The notes under the pieces were generated by a model that saw only the letters and a program-made list of their open reading frames with translations, searched no databases and was not told the DNA's origin. Position numbers and translations under genes: made by a program. Below, piece after piece: positions 29,974 to 39,632 of a stretch of 64,000 nucleotides of DNA. Each line of letters begins with the position of its first letter. Within the stretch, counting starts at the first letter, position 1. Source of the DNA: Halichondria panicea (lineage: Eukaryota; Porifera; Demospongiae; Suberitida; Halichondriidae); NCBI RefSeq assembly GCF_963675165.1, contig NC_087388.1, positions 6,419,651-6,483,650 of the forward strand. Direction: 5' to 3'.

Positions 29974-30570
29974 ATGAATAAACAAGCTAAAGAATTCCTA
30001 AAAGCCAAATCGGCTCAGTATCAGAAACTTCGCTCAGCTGTCTCTATCCTAGAGGAAAACATTCAAAGGCAAAACCAACTGAAATTAGGAGCGATCCCGG
30101 AAGAATTCATACCGAAACCTAACTTAACCTGCGAAAACGACACTTTCCATCAACAATTTCTATCAGAATACTCCCACATCTTCACAAAATATCTAGAAGC
30201 AGTAATAACCAGCAACAACCAGAGTTTGGCCCAAACAAAGACGGCACTAGAATCTCTTGTGAATGACACAGAACGAGATTTACTTAAATTTGAAATACGT
30301 GACACAGATATCCAAATACAATACAGAAAATTCCTAAAAGAAAACAAGATCCACGGACACGTCCCCACACCTGAGTTGCAAATCAGACTAAATAAAAAAC
30401 ATCGGCCGCCAAGGCTTTCTCTCGGTGCGAAACGCAATACTCGCAGAAAACGGTGTAGAGAAATGTCTCAACACCCAATAGCCCAAAAAATTCCCAAAAC
30501 ATCACAAACTCCTTTTTTATGGGAAGGCCCCCAACCGAAACACAACCCACCAGGTGCGTCCACAATCTGA
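29974..30570 (+). CDS. PLE ORF1, unit 1 (coiled-coil/basic protein)
   Basis: 198 codons from ATG; the frame is open back to about 29899. The first part is charged and probably coiled-coil (MNKQAKEFLKAKSAQYQKLR, then a run of E/K/Q/L). The C-terminal third is basic and Pro-rich (KKHRPPRLSLGAKRNTRRKR), plausible for RNA binding. No recognised domain. It overlaps ORF2 by 52 nt in another frame; a T TTT TTA heptamer at 30513-30519 sits at the overlap in ORF1 frame. Confidence 0.7.
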   Translation: MNKQAKEFLKAKSAQYQKLRSAVSILEENIQRQNQLKLGAIPEEFIPKPNLTCENDTFHQQFLSEYSHIFTKYLEAVITSNNQSLAQTKTALESLVNDTERDLLKFEIRDTDIQIQYRKFLKENKIHGHVPTPELQIRLNKKHRPPRLSLGAKRNTRRKRCREMSQHPIAQKIPKTSQTPFLWEGPQPKHNPPGASTI

Positions 30571-32870
30571 GCTCACTCACCCTCACCACTGCCGAATCAC
30601 AATTACTAAATAAAGACCTAAGCTTCGCACTCACCAAAAACTTATGTAGTACGGAACCCAAATTACAACTGTTACGAGAGTTTAACGAATACTCAAAGTC
30701 ACTTAGAAGAATATACACTAACTCTATATATTATCGCACGCCGAAACCAGTAAAAAGTGGTATACCCACAACGACAGAAAAAGTACATAGACCAATGCGA
30801 TTCCTACCAACAACCACATACTCTTCTTTTAATGATACATACAATAGTGGATACAGAAATGTCGAACAATACATTTCCGTCACAAAAGATAATATCAATG
30901 ACCAGTTACACGAAATCTTCAAGCCCAAAACAAATGTCACACTCGCAGAATCTTTAGCACTACAAAAATTCAAAAAACAAAAAAATCGAGTCACCATTAA
31001 GCCAGCAGATAAGAACTTAGGCGTAGTTATAATGGACACCACAGACTACGTCCAACAATGCCTCCTAATCTTACTAGACGATAAGGTATATAAAAGAACC
31101 GCCGAGTATCCCACCACCAAAATCACCAACCAACTCCAAGAAGTTCTGTCAAAATACCATACCACACTCACTAGTACCGATAAGCGGCTAAAACGATTCG
31201 TTCTCCCCAATAAAGACATTTTCCAAATTCCACAATTTTACGGCATTCCGAAAATTCATAAACAATTCAAAAAACTGCCACCAGTCAGACCCATAGTTGC
31301 AAACTGTAATTCTCCACTAACGCCAGCTAGTAAGCTCTTAGATCATGTGCTTCAACCCCTAGCTCAAACGTACGAAGATTACCTACAAAATTCCGCTTGT
31401 TTGTCACTAATTCTAGAAGACTTACAAATTCCCGACAATGCGCTATTAGTAGCAATTGACGTCGACTCATTGTATCCCTCCATTCCTCAAGAGGAATGTC
31501 TGCAGATAATATACACCGAAATGTTAAGTCATAGGTACACGTTGCTGCTAGACCCAAATCTAATCATCCAACTTCTACAAATATGCGTTAATCACAATTA
31601 TTTCGAGTTTGGACCAGTTACATTCCAACAAATACAAGGTACAGCAATGGGAGCCCCGTTCTCACCCACCATCGCTAACATATTCATGTCGGTAATCATC
31701 AGAAGATTTTTAGAAAAACAACCAGCTAAACCTCTCCTGATTAAAAGATACATAGATGACATTTTTATAGTGTGGCAGCATGATGAAAACTCACTAATCA
31801 GCTTCCTATCCGAACTCAATATATCCCACCAAAAATTAAGTTACAAATACTCCTACTCATCTCAACAAGTCTCGTTTCTAGATATGACAATTTACAAAGG
31901 TCCCCACTTCCACAAATCTCGAAAACTAGACACAAAAACCTTCCAAAAACAACAAAATCTCTACCAGTACCTACATTATACATCAAACCATCCGAAACAC
32001 ATCTTCAAATCCATCATTACCGGAGAATGTACCAGACTTGTGCGCACAAACACCACCATCCAGGAGTTTCAAACCATGACTCAGCTCCTTAGCATACGCC
32101 TTAAAAAACGAGACTATCCCCAAACCCTCATTGACAAAACCATCAATTCCGTGTCATATGAGAGAAGACCTCAGTTACTTCGGAAAATGAAAAAACCTCC
32201 TGCCAGAGTAAGACCACCCATTTTCAAGTGCCTCTCGCCTCCAAATTTCCAATTACTAAAAAGTGTCACACTACAGCACTACAAAGGCTTACTATTACCC
32301 AGTCCCAGAATAATCAATCTGAAACACCAAAATCTCGGTAAAGAACTCGTTAGGGCCAAAATCAGTTTAAACGAAGAACAAACGCTCAGAACTGAAATAA
32401 CCTTTGATCAAGTCCACCAACACACAATTACAAGAAGCGTTCCCACTCTCACACAACACACTCGAATAAGTAAGTGTATGAAACCGAGCTGTGCAACATG
32501 TCAACACCTAGTATGTAATAGATTTTTCAGATCATCGAAATCAGAAAAAACGTATCCAATCAGACACCAATTTTCCTGCAATTCAAGATATCTCATATAT
32601 CTAATTACATGCTCACATTGCAAGAAACAGTATGTGGGTTACACCACTCAAACGCTTCGAACTAGAATCAATCATCATCGTAGCAATATTTTCAACAAAG
32701 TAAGAACGTATATAAGCAACCACTTCAACTTTACCGATCACTCTGTCAGAAACCTGAAAGTACAGTGTATTGACGCAACAACGTCCTTCACAGAACTCCA
32801 AGCTTTAGAACACTACTGGATAGCTACACTTAGAACAATTATTCCACATGGACTAAATGTATTATCATAA
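30519..32870 (+). CDS. PLE ORF2, unit 1: reverse transcriptase + GIY-YIG endonuclease
   Basis: 783 codons. RT signatures in order: IKPADKNLGVVIM (about residue 159), YGIPKIHK and PPVRPIVAN (about 242-260), AIDVDSLYPSIP (about 311), IQGTAMGAPFSP (about 372), RYIDDIFIVW (catalytic Asp pair, about 409) and FLDMTIYK. A Cys-rich linker (MKPSCATCQHLVC) precedes the GIY-YIG domain (LIYLITCSHCKKQYVGYTTQ, about 692, then R and H of the nuclease). This is the Penelope-like order RT then EN. All motifs look intact, and the same ORF is open in three tandem units. The protein would nick DNA and copy the element RNA at the target. Confidence 0.95.
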   Translation: MGRPPTETQPTRCVHNLSSLTLTTAESQLLNKDLSFALTKNLCSTEPKLQLLREFNEYSKSLRRIYTNSIYYRTPKPVKSGIPTTTEKVHRPMRFLPTTTYSSFNDTYNSGYRNVEQYISVTKDNINDQLHEIFKPKTNVTLAESLALQKFKKQKNRVTIKPADKNLGVVIMDTTDYVQQCLLILLDDKVYKRTAEYPTTKITNQLQEVLSKYHTTLTSTDKRLKRFVLPNKDIFQIPQFYGIPKIHKQFKKLPPVRPIVANCNSPLTPASKLLDHVLQPLAQTYEDYLQNSACLSLILEDLQIPDNALLVAIDVDSLYPSIPQEECLQIIYTEMLSHRYTLLLDPNLIIQLLQICVNHNYFEFGPVTFQQIQGTAMGAPFSPTIANIFMSVIIRRFLEKQPAKPLLIKRYIDDIFIVWQHDENSLISFLSELNISHQKLSYKYSYSSQQVSFLDMTIYKGPHFHKSRKLDTKTFQKQQNLYQYLHYTSNHPKHIFKSIITGECTRLVRTNTTIQEFQTMTQLLSIRLKKRDYPQTLIDKTINSVSYERRPQLLRKMKKPPARVRPPIFKCLSPPNFQLLKSVTLQHYKGLLLPSPRIINLKHQNLGKELVRAKISLNEEQTLRTEITFDQVHQHTITRSVPTLTQHTRISKCMKPSCATCQHLVCNRFFRSSKSEKTYPIRHQFSCNSRYLIYLITCSHCKKQYVGYTTQTLRTRINHHRSNIFNKVRTYISNHFNFTDHSVRNLKVQCIDATTSFTELQALEHYWIATLRTIIPHGLNVLS

Positions 32871-33000
32871 TGTATCCACGTGTTTTTAATTAAGTCACAT
32901 GACTTGCAGTAAATACACCTCGATCCATTTAAAAAGATAGCTGTGCAAAATCTAAAACAGATACTGAGATTGCGCATGCGCGTACCGTTCCCCATGTAGG

Positions 33001-33058
33001 GGATTGGGACCTTTACCCACAAGGGTGGGGTCCCAATCCCCCACCCTTGTGGGTAAAG
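33001..33058. repeat. Interleaved inverted repeats A-B-A'-B' at PLE 3' end, unit 1
   Basis: A = ggattgggac (33001-33010), B = ctttacccacaagggtggg (33011-33029), A' = gtcccaatcc (33030-33039), B' = cccacccttgtgggtaaag (33040-33058). A' and B' are perfect reverse complements of A and B and the four blocks abut without gaps. Identical blocks occur at 37537-37594 and 42063-42120. Confidence 0.95.

Positions 33059-33059
<1 letters not shown>

Positions 33060-33126
<67 letters not shown>
33060..33126. repeat. (CA)n tract joining PLE units 1 and 2
   Basis: 67 bp of CA directly after the gtaaagt end of unit 1 and before the tactatctatttg start of L3. Confidence 0.95.
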
Positions 33127-33128
<2 letters not shown>

Positions 33129-34509
33129 CTATCTATTTGATGCCTGTTGCTAATTCTAAGAACCAAAATTTGAGGTTAATGTTTGTTGTATGCTTGCTTC
33201 AGTTTAACCACATAGAAGAACCCACATTCCCCAATCCCACTATCAACTACATGTACCACAAAACCTGACCCAGACAATACAGGGTTGTACTTTATACCTA
33301 AGCCCCCCTCAGAAGTTTTCTTTTAAAAGCCAACTTGAAGTATCACAGCAACCAATATCAAGTCCAAGTTAGAAGATAAGTCTTATAATTTATGTCAGCT
33401 TGACCTCAACATTTTACAGCTTTACAATAATTATTCAGCATGGCCCCAATGTGAATAGATGTACAATAACTATTGGGTGTTATATAGCACTGTAGTTGCA
33501 TGTGTATGTGACTGAATGCAACAGATGAATGGGGAGAGTTGGTGCACCATTAAAGACTCTTTAACCCATCATTCTCGGCTCTCCAGGCCGAGCATCTGTG
33601 TGCTTTTCTGTTTCTGTCTGTTTCTGTGTTGTGTGTACCTTTAGTCAATTAAAGAAATCAGATCAGCATGACCACCCCCCAGTAACATACATGTGTACAT
33701 AGATAACTAATTATGAGTACAGTACTGTAATCTATAAATATAGTAGAATGTGTAATAATGTAAAGTAATACTAAGGATAAAGAAAAGGCACAGCGCTGAC
33801 AGCATTTTTCTTAAAAAAGCACAGAAAGACACATACATGTAACAGGTCAAATTCTATCAATTACTACATCTACATGTACATATAATTACCCAAACCCCCC
33901 CCCCTGGCCTCCCTTGAGAGTAGTTAAAACCAGCAGATTAGACCCAAAAAACACAATTCATGCAAGTAAAGACTAGATCACAAGAGTTGAAGGTAATAAA
34001 GTACAAATAAATAAAACTACATATTAGTATAATAATAGTTAGAAGCATGAATATAAATAATAGCTAGCTAGCTTACCAGCTTGAAATTAGTTATTCCTGC
34101 AACCATTCATGTCTCATAAGTTTAATTTGTAAATGCATTATAAGGAAATAGGAGAGGTGGTTACCCAATTCTACGGTCAGATAAGGCAGTTCCTCGCAAT
34201 TTATTTTTTCGTTTCAACCCCTCCAACACACACGTGCTCCTCGAGTACGGGGCTGAGTCTGTGGCGTTGGGTCTATGCCCTCTGGCATTGCGCCTTATGT
34301 GGCTGGGCCTCTCGTTTCGGGCTCAGTCGAGGAATCTGGTTTCGATATGAAGTCACTGCCCTTAGTTTATGTGGTCCACTTCTCACAACCCTAGGTTATT
34401 TAACTGAAATTTATTTAACTGAAAACCAATTAATTTGAAGAGACTGAATGGCTACTTGAATATCGGCTATATACATACTGAATTTCAACACTTAAATGTT
34501 TTCACAGCC

Positions 34510-35106
34510 ATGAATAAACAAGCTAAAGAATTCCTAAAAGCCAAATCGGCTCAGTATCAGAAACTTCGCTCAGCTGTCTCTATCCTAGAGGAAAACATTC
34601 AAAGGCAAAACCAACTGAAATTAGGAGCGATCCCGGAAGAATTCATACCGAAACCTAACTTAACCTGCGAAAACGACACTTTCCATCAACAATTTCTATC
34701 AGAATACTCCCACATCTTCACAAAATATCTAGAAGCAGTAATAACCAGCAACAACCAGAGTTTGGCCCAAACAAAGACGGCACTAGAATCTCTTGTGAAT
34801 GACACAGAACGAGATTTACTTAAATTTGAAATACGTGACACAGATATCCAAATACAATACAGAAAATTCCTAAAAGAAAACAAGATCCACGGACACGTCC
34901 CCACACCTGAGTTGCAAATCAGACTAAATAAAAAACATCGGCCGCCAAGGCTTTCTCTCGGTGCGAAACGCAATACTCGCAGAAAACGGTGTAGAGAAAT
35001 GTCTCAACACCCAATAGCCCAAAAAATTCCCAAAACATCACAAACTCCTTTTTTATGGGAAGGCCCCCAACCGAAACACAACCCACCAGGTGCGTCCACA
35101 ATCTGA
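34510..35106 (+). CDS. PLE ORF1, unit 2
   Basis: Protein identical to ORF1 of unit 1, with the same 52-nt overlap with ORF2 and the same heptamer (35049-35055). Confidence 0.7.
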   Translation: MNKQAKEFLKAKSAQYQKLRSAVSILEENIQRQNQLKLGAIPEEFIPKPNLTCENDTFHQQFLSEYSHIFTKYLEAVITSNNQSLAQTKTALESLVNDTERDLLKFEIRDTDIQIQYRKFLKENKIHGHVPTPELQIRLNKKHRPPRLSLGAKRNTRRKRCREMSQHPIAQKIPKTSQTPFLWEGPQPKHNPPGASTI

Positions 35107-37406
35107 GCTCACTCACCCTCACCACTGCCGAATCACAATTACTAAATAAAGGCCTAAGCTTCGCACTCACCAAAAACTTATGTAGTACGGAACCCAAATT
35201 ACAACTGTTACGAGAGTTTAACGAATACTCAAAGTCACTTAGAAGAATATACACTAACTCTATATATTATCGCACGCCGAAACCAGTAAAAAGTGGTATA
35301 CCCACAACGACAGAAAAAGTACATAGACCAATGCGATTCCTACCAACAACCACATACTCTTCTTTTAATGATACATACAATAGTGGATACAGAAATGTCG
35401 AACAATACATTTCCGTCACAAAAGATAATATCAATGACCAGTTACACGAAATCTTCAAGCCCAAAACAAATGTCACACTCGCAGAATCTTTAGCACTACA
35501 AAAATTCAAAAAACAAAAAAATCGAGTCACCATTAAGCCAGCAGATAAGAACTTAGGCGTAGTTATAATGGACACCACAGACTACGTCCAACAATGCCTC
35601 CTAATCTTACTAGACGATAAGGTATATAAAAGAACCGCCGAGTATCCCACCACCAAAATCACCAACCAACTCCAAGAAGTTCTGTCAAAATACCATACCA
35701 CACTCACTAGTACCGATAAGCGGCTAAAACGATTCGTTCTCCCCAATAAAGACATTTTCCAAATTCCACAATTTTACGGCATTCCGAAAATTCATAAACA
35801 ATTCAAAAAACTGCCACCAGTCAGACCCATAGTTGCAAACTGTAATTCTCCACTAACGCCAGCTAGTAAGCTCTTAGATCATGTGCTTCAACCCCTAGCT
35901 CAAACGTACGAAGATTACCTACAAAATTCCGCTTGTTTGTCACTAATTCTAGAAGACTTACAAATTCCCGACAATGCGCTATTAGTAGCAATTGACGTCG
36001 ACTCATTGTATCCCTCCATTCCTCAAGAGGAATGTCTGCAGATAATATACACCGAAATGTTAAGTCATAGGTACACGTCGCTGCTAGACCCAAATCTAAT
36101 CATCCAACTTCTACAAATATGCGTTAATCACAATTATTTCGAGTTTGGACCAGTTACATTCCAACAAATACAAGGTACAGCAATGGGAGCCCCGTTCTCA
36201 CCCACCATCGCTAACATATTCATGTCGGTAATCATCAGAAGATTTTTAGAAAAACAACCAGCTAAACCTCTCCTGATTAAAAGATACATAGATGACATTT
36301 TTATAGTGTGGCAGCATGATGAAAACTCGCTAATCAGCTTCCTATCCGAACTCAATATATCCCACCAAAAATTAAGTTACAAATACTCCTACTCATCTCA
36401 ACAAGTCTCGTTTCTAGATATGACAATTTACAAAGGTCCCCACTTCCACAAATCTCGAAAACTAGACACAAAAACCTTCCAAAAACAACAAAATCTCTAC
36501 CAGTACCTACATTATACATCAAACCATCCGAAACACATCTTCAAATCCATCATTACCGGAGAATGTACCAGACTTGTGCGCACAAACACCACCATCCAGG
36601 AGTTTCAAACCATGACTCAGCTCCTTAGCATACGCCTTAAAAAACGAGACTATCCCCAAACCCTCATTGACAAAACCATCAATTCCGTGTCATATGAGAG
36701 AAGACCTCAGTTACTTCGGAAAATGAAAAAACCTCCTGCCAGAGTAAGACCACCCATTTTCAAGTGCCTCTCGCCTCCAAATTTCCAATTACTAAAAAGT
36801 GTCACACTACAGCACTACAAAGGCTTACTATTACCCAGTCCCAGAATAATCAATCTGAAACACCAAAATCTCGGTAAAGAACTCGTTAGGGCCAAAATCA
36901 GTTTAAACGAAGAACAAACGCTCAGAACTGAAATAACCTTTGATCAAGTCCACCAACACACAATTACAAGAAGCGTTCCCACTCTCACACAACACACTCG
37001 AATAAGTAAGTGTATGAAACCGAGCTGTGCAACATGTCAACACCTAGTATGTAATAGATTTTTCAGATCATCGAAATCAGAAAAAACGTATCCAATCAGA
37101 CACCAATTTTCCTGCAATTCAAGATATCTCATATATCTAATTACATGCTCACATTGCAAGAAACAGTATGTGGGTTACACCACTCAAACGCTTCGAACTA
37201 GAATCAATCATCATCGTAGCAATATTTTCAACAAAGTAAGAACGTATATAAGCAACCACTTCAACTTTACCGATCACTCTGTCAGAAACCTGAAAGTACA
37301 GTGTATTGACGCAACAACGTCCTTCACAGAACTCCAAGCTTTAGAACACTACTGGATAGCTACACTTAGAACAATTATTCCACATGGACTAAATGTATTA
37401 TCATAA
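35055..37406 (+). CDS. PLE ORF2, unit 2: RT + GIY-YIG
   Basis: 783 codons with all RT and GIY-YIG motifs. It differs from unit 1 at two residues seen by eye: Gly for Asp in LLNK(D/G)LSFALT, and Ser for Leu in HRYT(L/S)LLDPN. Identical to unit 3 as far as can be read. Confidence 0.95.
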   Translation: MGRPPTETQPTRCVHNLSSLTLTTAESQLLNKGLSFALTKNLCSTEPKLQLLREFNEYSKSLRRIYTNSIYYRTPKPVKSGIPTTTEKVHRPMRFLPTTTYSSFNDTYNSGYRNVEQYISVTKDNINDQLHEIFKPKTNVTLAESLALQKFKKQKNRVTIKPADKNLGVVIMDTTDYVQQCLLILLDDKVYKRTAEYPTTKITNQLQEVLSKYHTTLTSTDKRLKRFVLPNKDIFQIPQFYGIPKIHKQFKKLPPVRPIVANCNSPLTPASKLLDHVLQPLAQTYEDYLQNSACLSLILEDLQIPDNALLVAIDVDSLYPSIPQEECLQIIYTEMLSHRYTSLLDPNLIIQLLQICVNHNYFEFGPVTFQQIQGTAMGAPFSPTIANIFMSVIIRRFLEKQPAKPLLIKRYIDDIFIVWQHDENSLISFLSELNISHQKLSYKYSYSSQQVSFLDMTIYKGPHFHKSRKLDTKTFQKQQNLYQYLHYTSNHPKHIFKSIITGECTRLVRTNTTIQEFQTMTQLLSIRLKKRDYPQTLIDKTINSVSYERRPQLLRKMKKPPARVRPPIFKCLSPPNFQLLKSVTLQHYKGLLLPSPRIINLKHQNLGKELVRAKISLNEEQTLRTEITFDQVHQHTITRSVPTLTQHTRISKCMKPSCATCQHLVCNRFFRSSKSEKTYPIRHQFSCNSRYLIYLITCSHCKKQYVGYTTQTLRTRINHHRSNIFNKVRTYISNHFNFTDHSVRNLKVQCIDATTSFTELQALEHYWIATLRTIIPHGLNVLS

Positions 37407-37536
37407 TGTATCCACGTGTTTTTAATTAAGTCACATGACTTGCAGTAAATACACCTCGATCCATTTAAAAAGATAGCTGTGCAAAATCTAAAACAGATAC
37501 TGAGATTGCGCATGCGCGTACCGTTCCCCATGTAGG

Positions 37537-37594
37537 GGATTGGGACCTTTACCCACAAGGGTGGGGTCCCAATCCCCCACCCTTGTGGGTAAAG
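37537..37594. repeat. Interleaved inverted repeats A-B-A'-B', unit 2
   Basis: Exact copy of the 58-bp terminal structure of unit 1. Confidence 0.95.

Positions 37595-37595
<1 letters not shown>

Positions 37596-37652
<57 letters not shown>
37596..37652. repeat. (CA)n tract joining PLE units 2 and 3
   Basis: 57 bp of CA. Its length differs from the other junction tracts while the flanking sequence is unchanged. Confidence 0.95.
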
Positions 37653-37654
<2 letters not shown>

Positions 37655-39035
37655 CTATCTATTTGATGCCTGTTGCTAATTCTAAGAACCAAAATTTGAG
37701 GTTAATGTTTGTTGTATGCTTGCTTCAGTTTAACCACATAGAAGAACCCACATTCCCCAATCCCACTATCAACTACATGTACCACAAAACCTGACCCAGA
37801 CAATACAGGGTTGTACTTTATACCTAAGCCCCCCTCAGAAGTTTTCTTTTAAAAGCCAACTTGAAGTATCACAGCAACCAATATCAAGTCCAAGTTAGAA
37901 GATAAGTCTTATAATTTATGTCAGCTTGACCTCAACATTTTACAGCTTTACAATAATTATTCAGCATGGCCCCAATGTGAATAGATGTACAATAACTATT
38001 GGGTGTTATATAGCACTGTAGTTGCATGTGTATGTGACTGAATGCAACAGATGAATGGGGAGAGTTGGTGCACCATTAAAGACTCTTTAACCCATCATTC
38101 TCGGCTCTCCAGGCCGAGCATCTGTGTGCTTTTCTGTTTCTGTCTGTTTCTGTGTTGTGTGTACCTTTAGTCAATTAAAGAAATCAGATCAGCATGACCA
38201 CCCCCCAGTAACATACATGTGTACATAGATAACTAATTATGAGTACAGTACTGTAATCTATAAATATAGTAGGATGTGTAATAATGTAAAGTAATACTAA
38301 GGATAAAGAAAAGGCACAGCGCTGACAGCATTTTTCTTAAAAAAGCACAGAAAGACACATACATGTAACAGGTCAAATTCTATCAATTACTACATCTACA
38401 TGTACATATAATTACCCAAACCCCCCCCCCTGGCCTCCCTTGAGAGTAGTTAAAACCAGCAGATTAGACCCAAAAAACACAATTCATGCAAGTAAAGACT
38501 AGATCACAAGAGTTGAAGGTAATAAAGTACAAATAAATAAAACTACATATTAGTATAATAATAGTTAGAAGCATGAATATAAATAATAGCTAGCTAGCTT
38601 ACCAGCTTGAAATTAGTTATTCCTGCAACCATTCATGTCTCATAAGTTTAATTTGTAAATGCATTATAAGGAAATAGGAGAGGTGGTTACCCAATTCTAC
38701 GGTCAGATAAGGCAGTTCCTCGCAATTTATTTTTTCGTTTCAACCCCTCCAACACACACGTGCTCCTCGAGTACGGGGCTGAGTCTGTGGCGTTGGGTCT
38801 ATGCCCTCTGGCATTGCGCCTTATGTGGCTGGGCCTCTCGTTTCGGGCTCAGTCGAGGAATCTGGTTTCGATATGAAGTCACTGCCCTTAGTTTATGTGG
38901 TCCACTTCTCACAACCCTAGGTTATTTAACTGAAATTTATTTAACTGAAAACCAATTAATTTGAAGAGACTGAATGGCTACTTGAATATCGGCTATATAC
39001 ATACTGAATTTCAACACTTAAATGTTTTCACAGCC

Positions 39036-39632
39036 ATGAATAAACAAGCTAAAGAATTCCTAAAAGCCAAATCGGCTCAGTATCAGAAACTTCGCTCAGC
39101 TGTCTCTATCCTAGAGGAAAACATTCAAAGGCAAAACCAACTGAAATTAGGAGCGATCCCGGAAGAATTCATACCGAAACCTAACTTAACCTGCGAAAAC
39201 GACACTTTCCATCAACAATTTCTATCAGAATACTCCCACATCTTCACAAAATATCTAGAAGCAGTAATAACCAGCAACAACCAGAGTTTGGCCCAAACAA
39301 AGACGGCACTAGAATCTCTTGTGAATGACACAGAACGAGATTTACTTAAATTTGAAATACGTGACACAGATATCCAAATACAATACAGAAAATTCCTAAA
39401 AGAAAACAAGATCCACGGACACGTCCCCACACCTGAGTTGCAAATCAGACTAAATAAAAAACATCGGCCGCCAAGGCTTTCTCTCGGTGCGAAACGCAAT
39501 ACTCGCAGAAAACGGTGTAGAGAAATGTCTCAACACCCAATAGCCCAAAAAATTCCCAAAACATCACAAACTCCTTTTTTATGGGAAGGCCCCCAACCGA
39601 AACACAACCCACCAGGTGCGTCCACAATCTGA
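39036..39632 (+). CDS. PLE ORF1, unit 3
   Basis: Same protein as in units 1 and 2, with the same overlap with ORF2 and the heptamer at 39575-39581. Confidence 0.7.
   Translation: MNKQAKEFLKAKSAQYQKLRSAVSILEENIQRQNQLKLGAIPEEFIPKPNLTCENDTFHQQFLSEYSHIFTKYLEAVITSNNQSLAQTKTALESLVNDTERDLLKFEIRDTDIQIQYRKFLKENKIHGHVPTPELQIRLNKKHRPPRLSLGAKRNTRRKRCREMSQHPIAQKIPKTSQTPFLWEGPQPKHNPPGASTI

Larger units (their letters stand above)
28590..33059 (+). mobile_element. Penelope-like element, full unit 1 (L2 + body)
   Basis: L2 (28590-29690), a 7-bp internal cacacac, then a body of about 3.36 kb: a GC-rich leader (about 29698-29830), ORF1, ORF2 and a 190-bp tail ending in interleaved inverted repeats and gtaaagt, followed by (CA)n. 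The RT plus C-terminal GIY-YIG nuclease defines a canonical EN+ Penelope-like element. It looks whole. No hammerhead ribozyme core (CUGANGA ... GAAA), common in PLEs, was found by eye. Confidence 0.9.
33127..37595 (+). mobile_element. Penelope-like element, full unit 2 (L3 + body)
   Basis: Same layout as unit 1: L3 (33127-34226), then the body. Only a few base differences from unit 1 were noticed by eye, so the tandem copies are very young or homogenised. Looks whole. Confidence 0.9.

Noticed and set aside
30150-31819. Antisense open frames inside PLE ORF1/ORF2
   Set aside because: They are shadows of strongly motif-supported sense ORFs and repeat identically in all three units.
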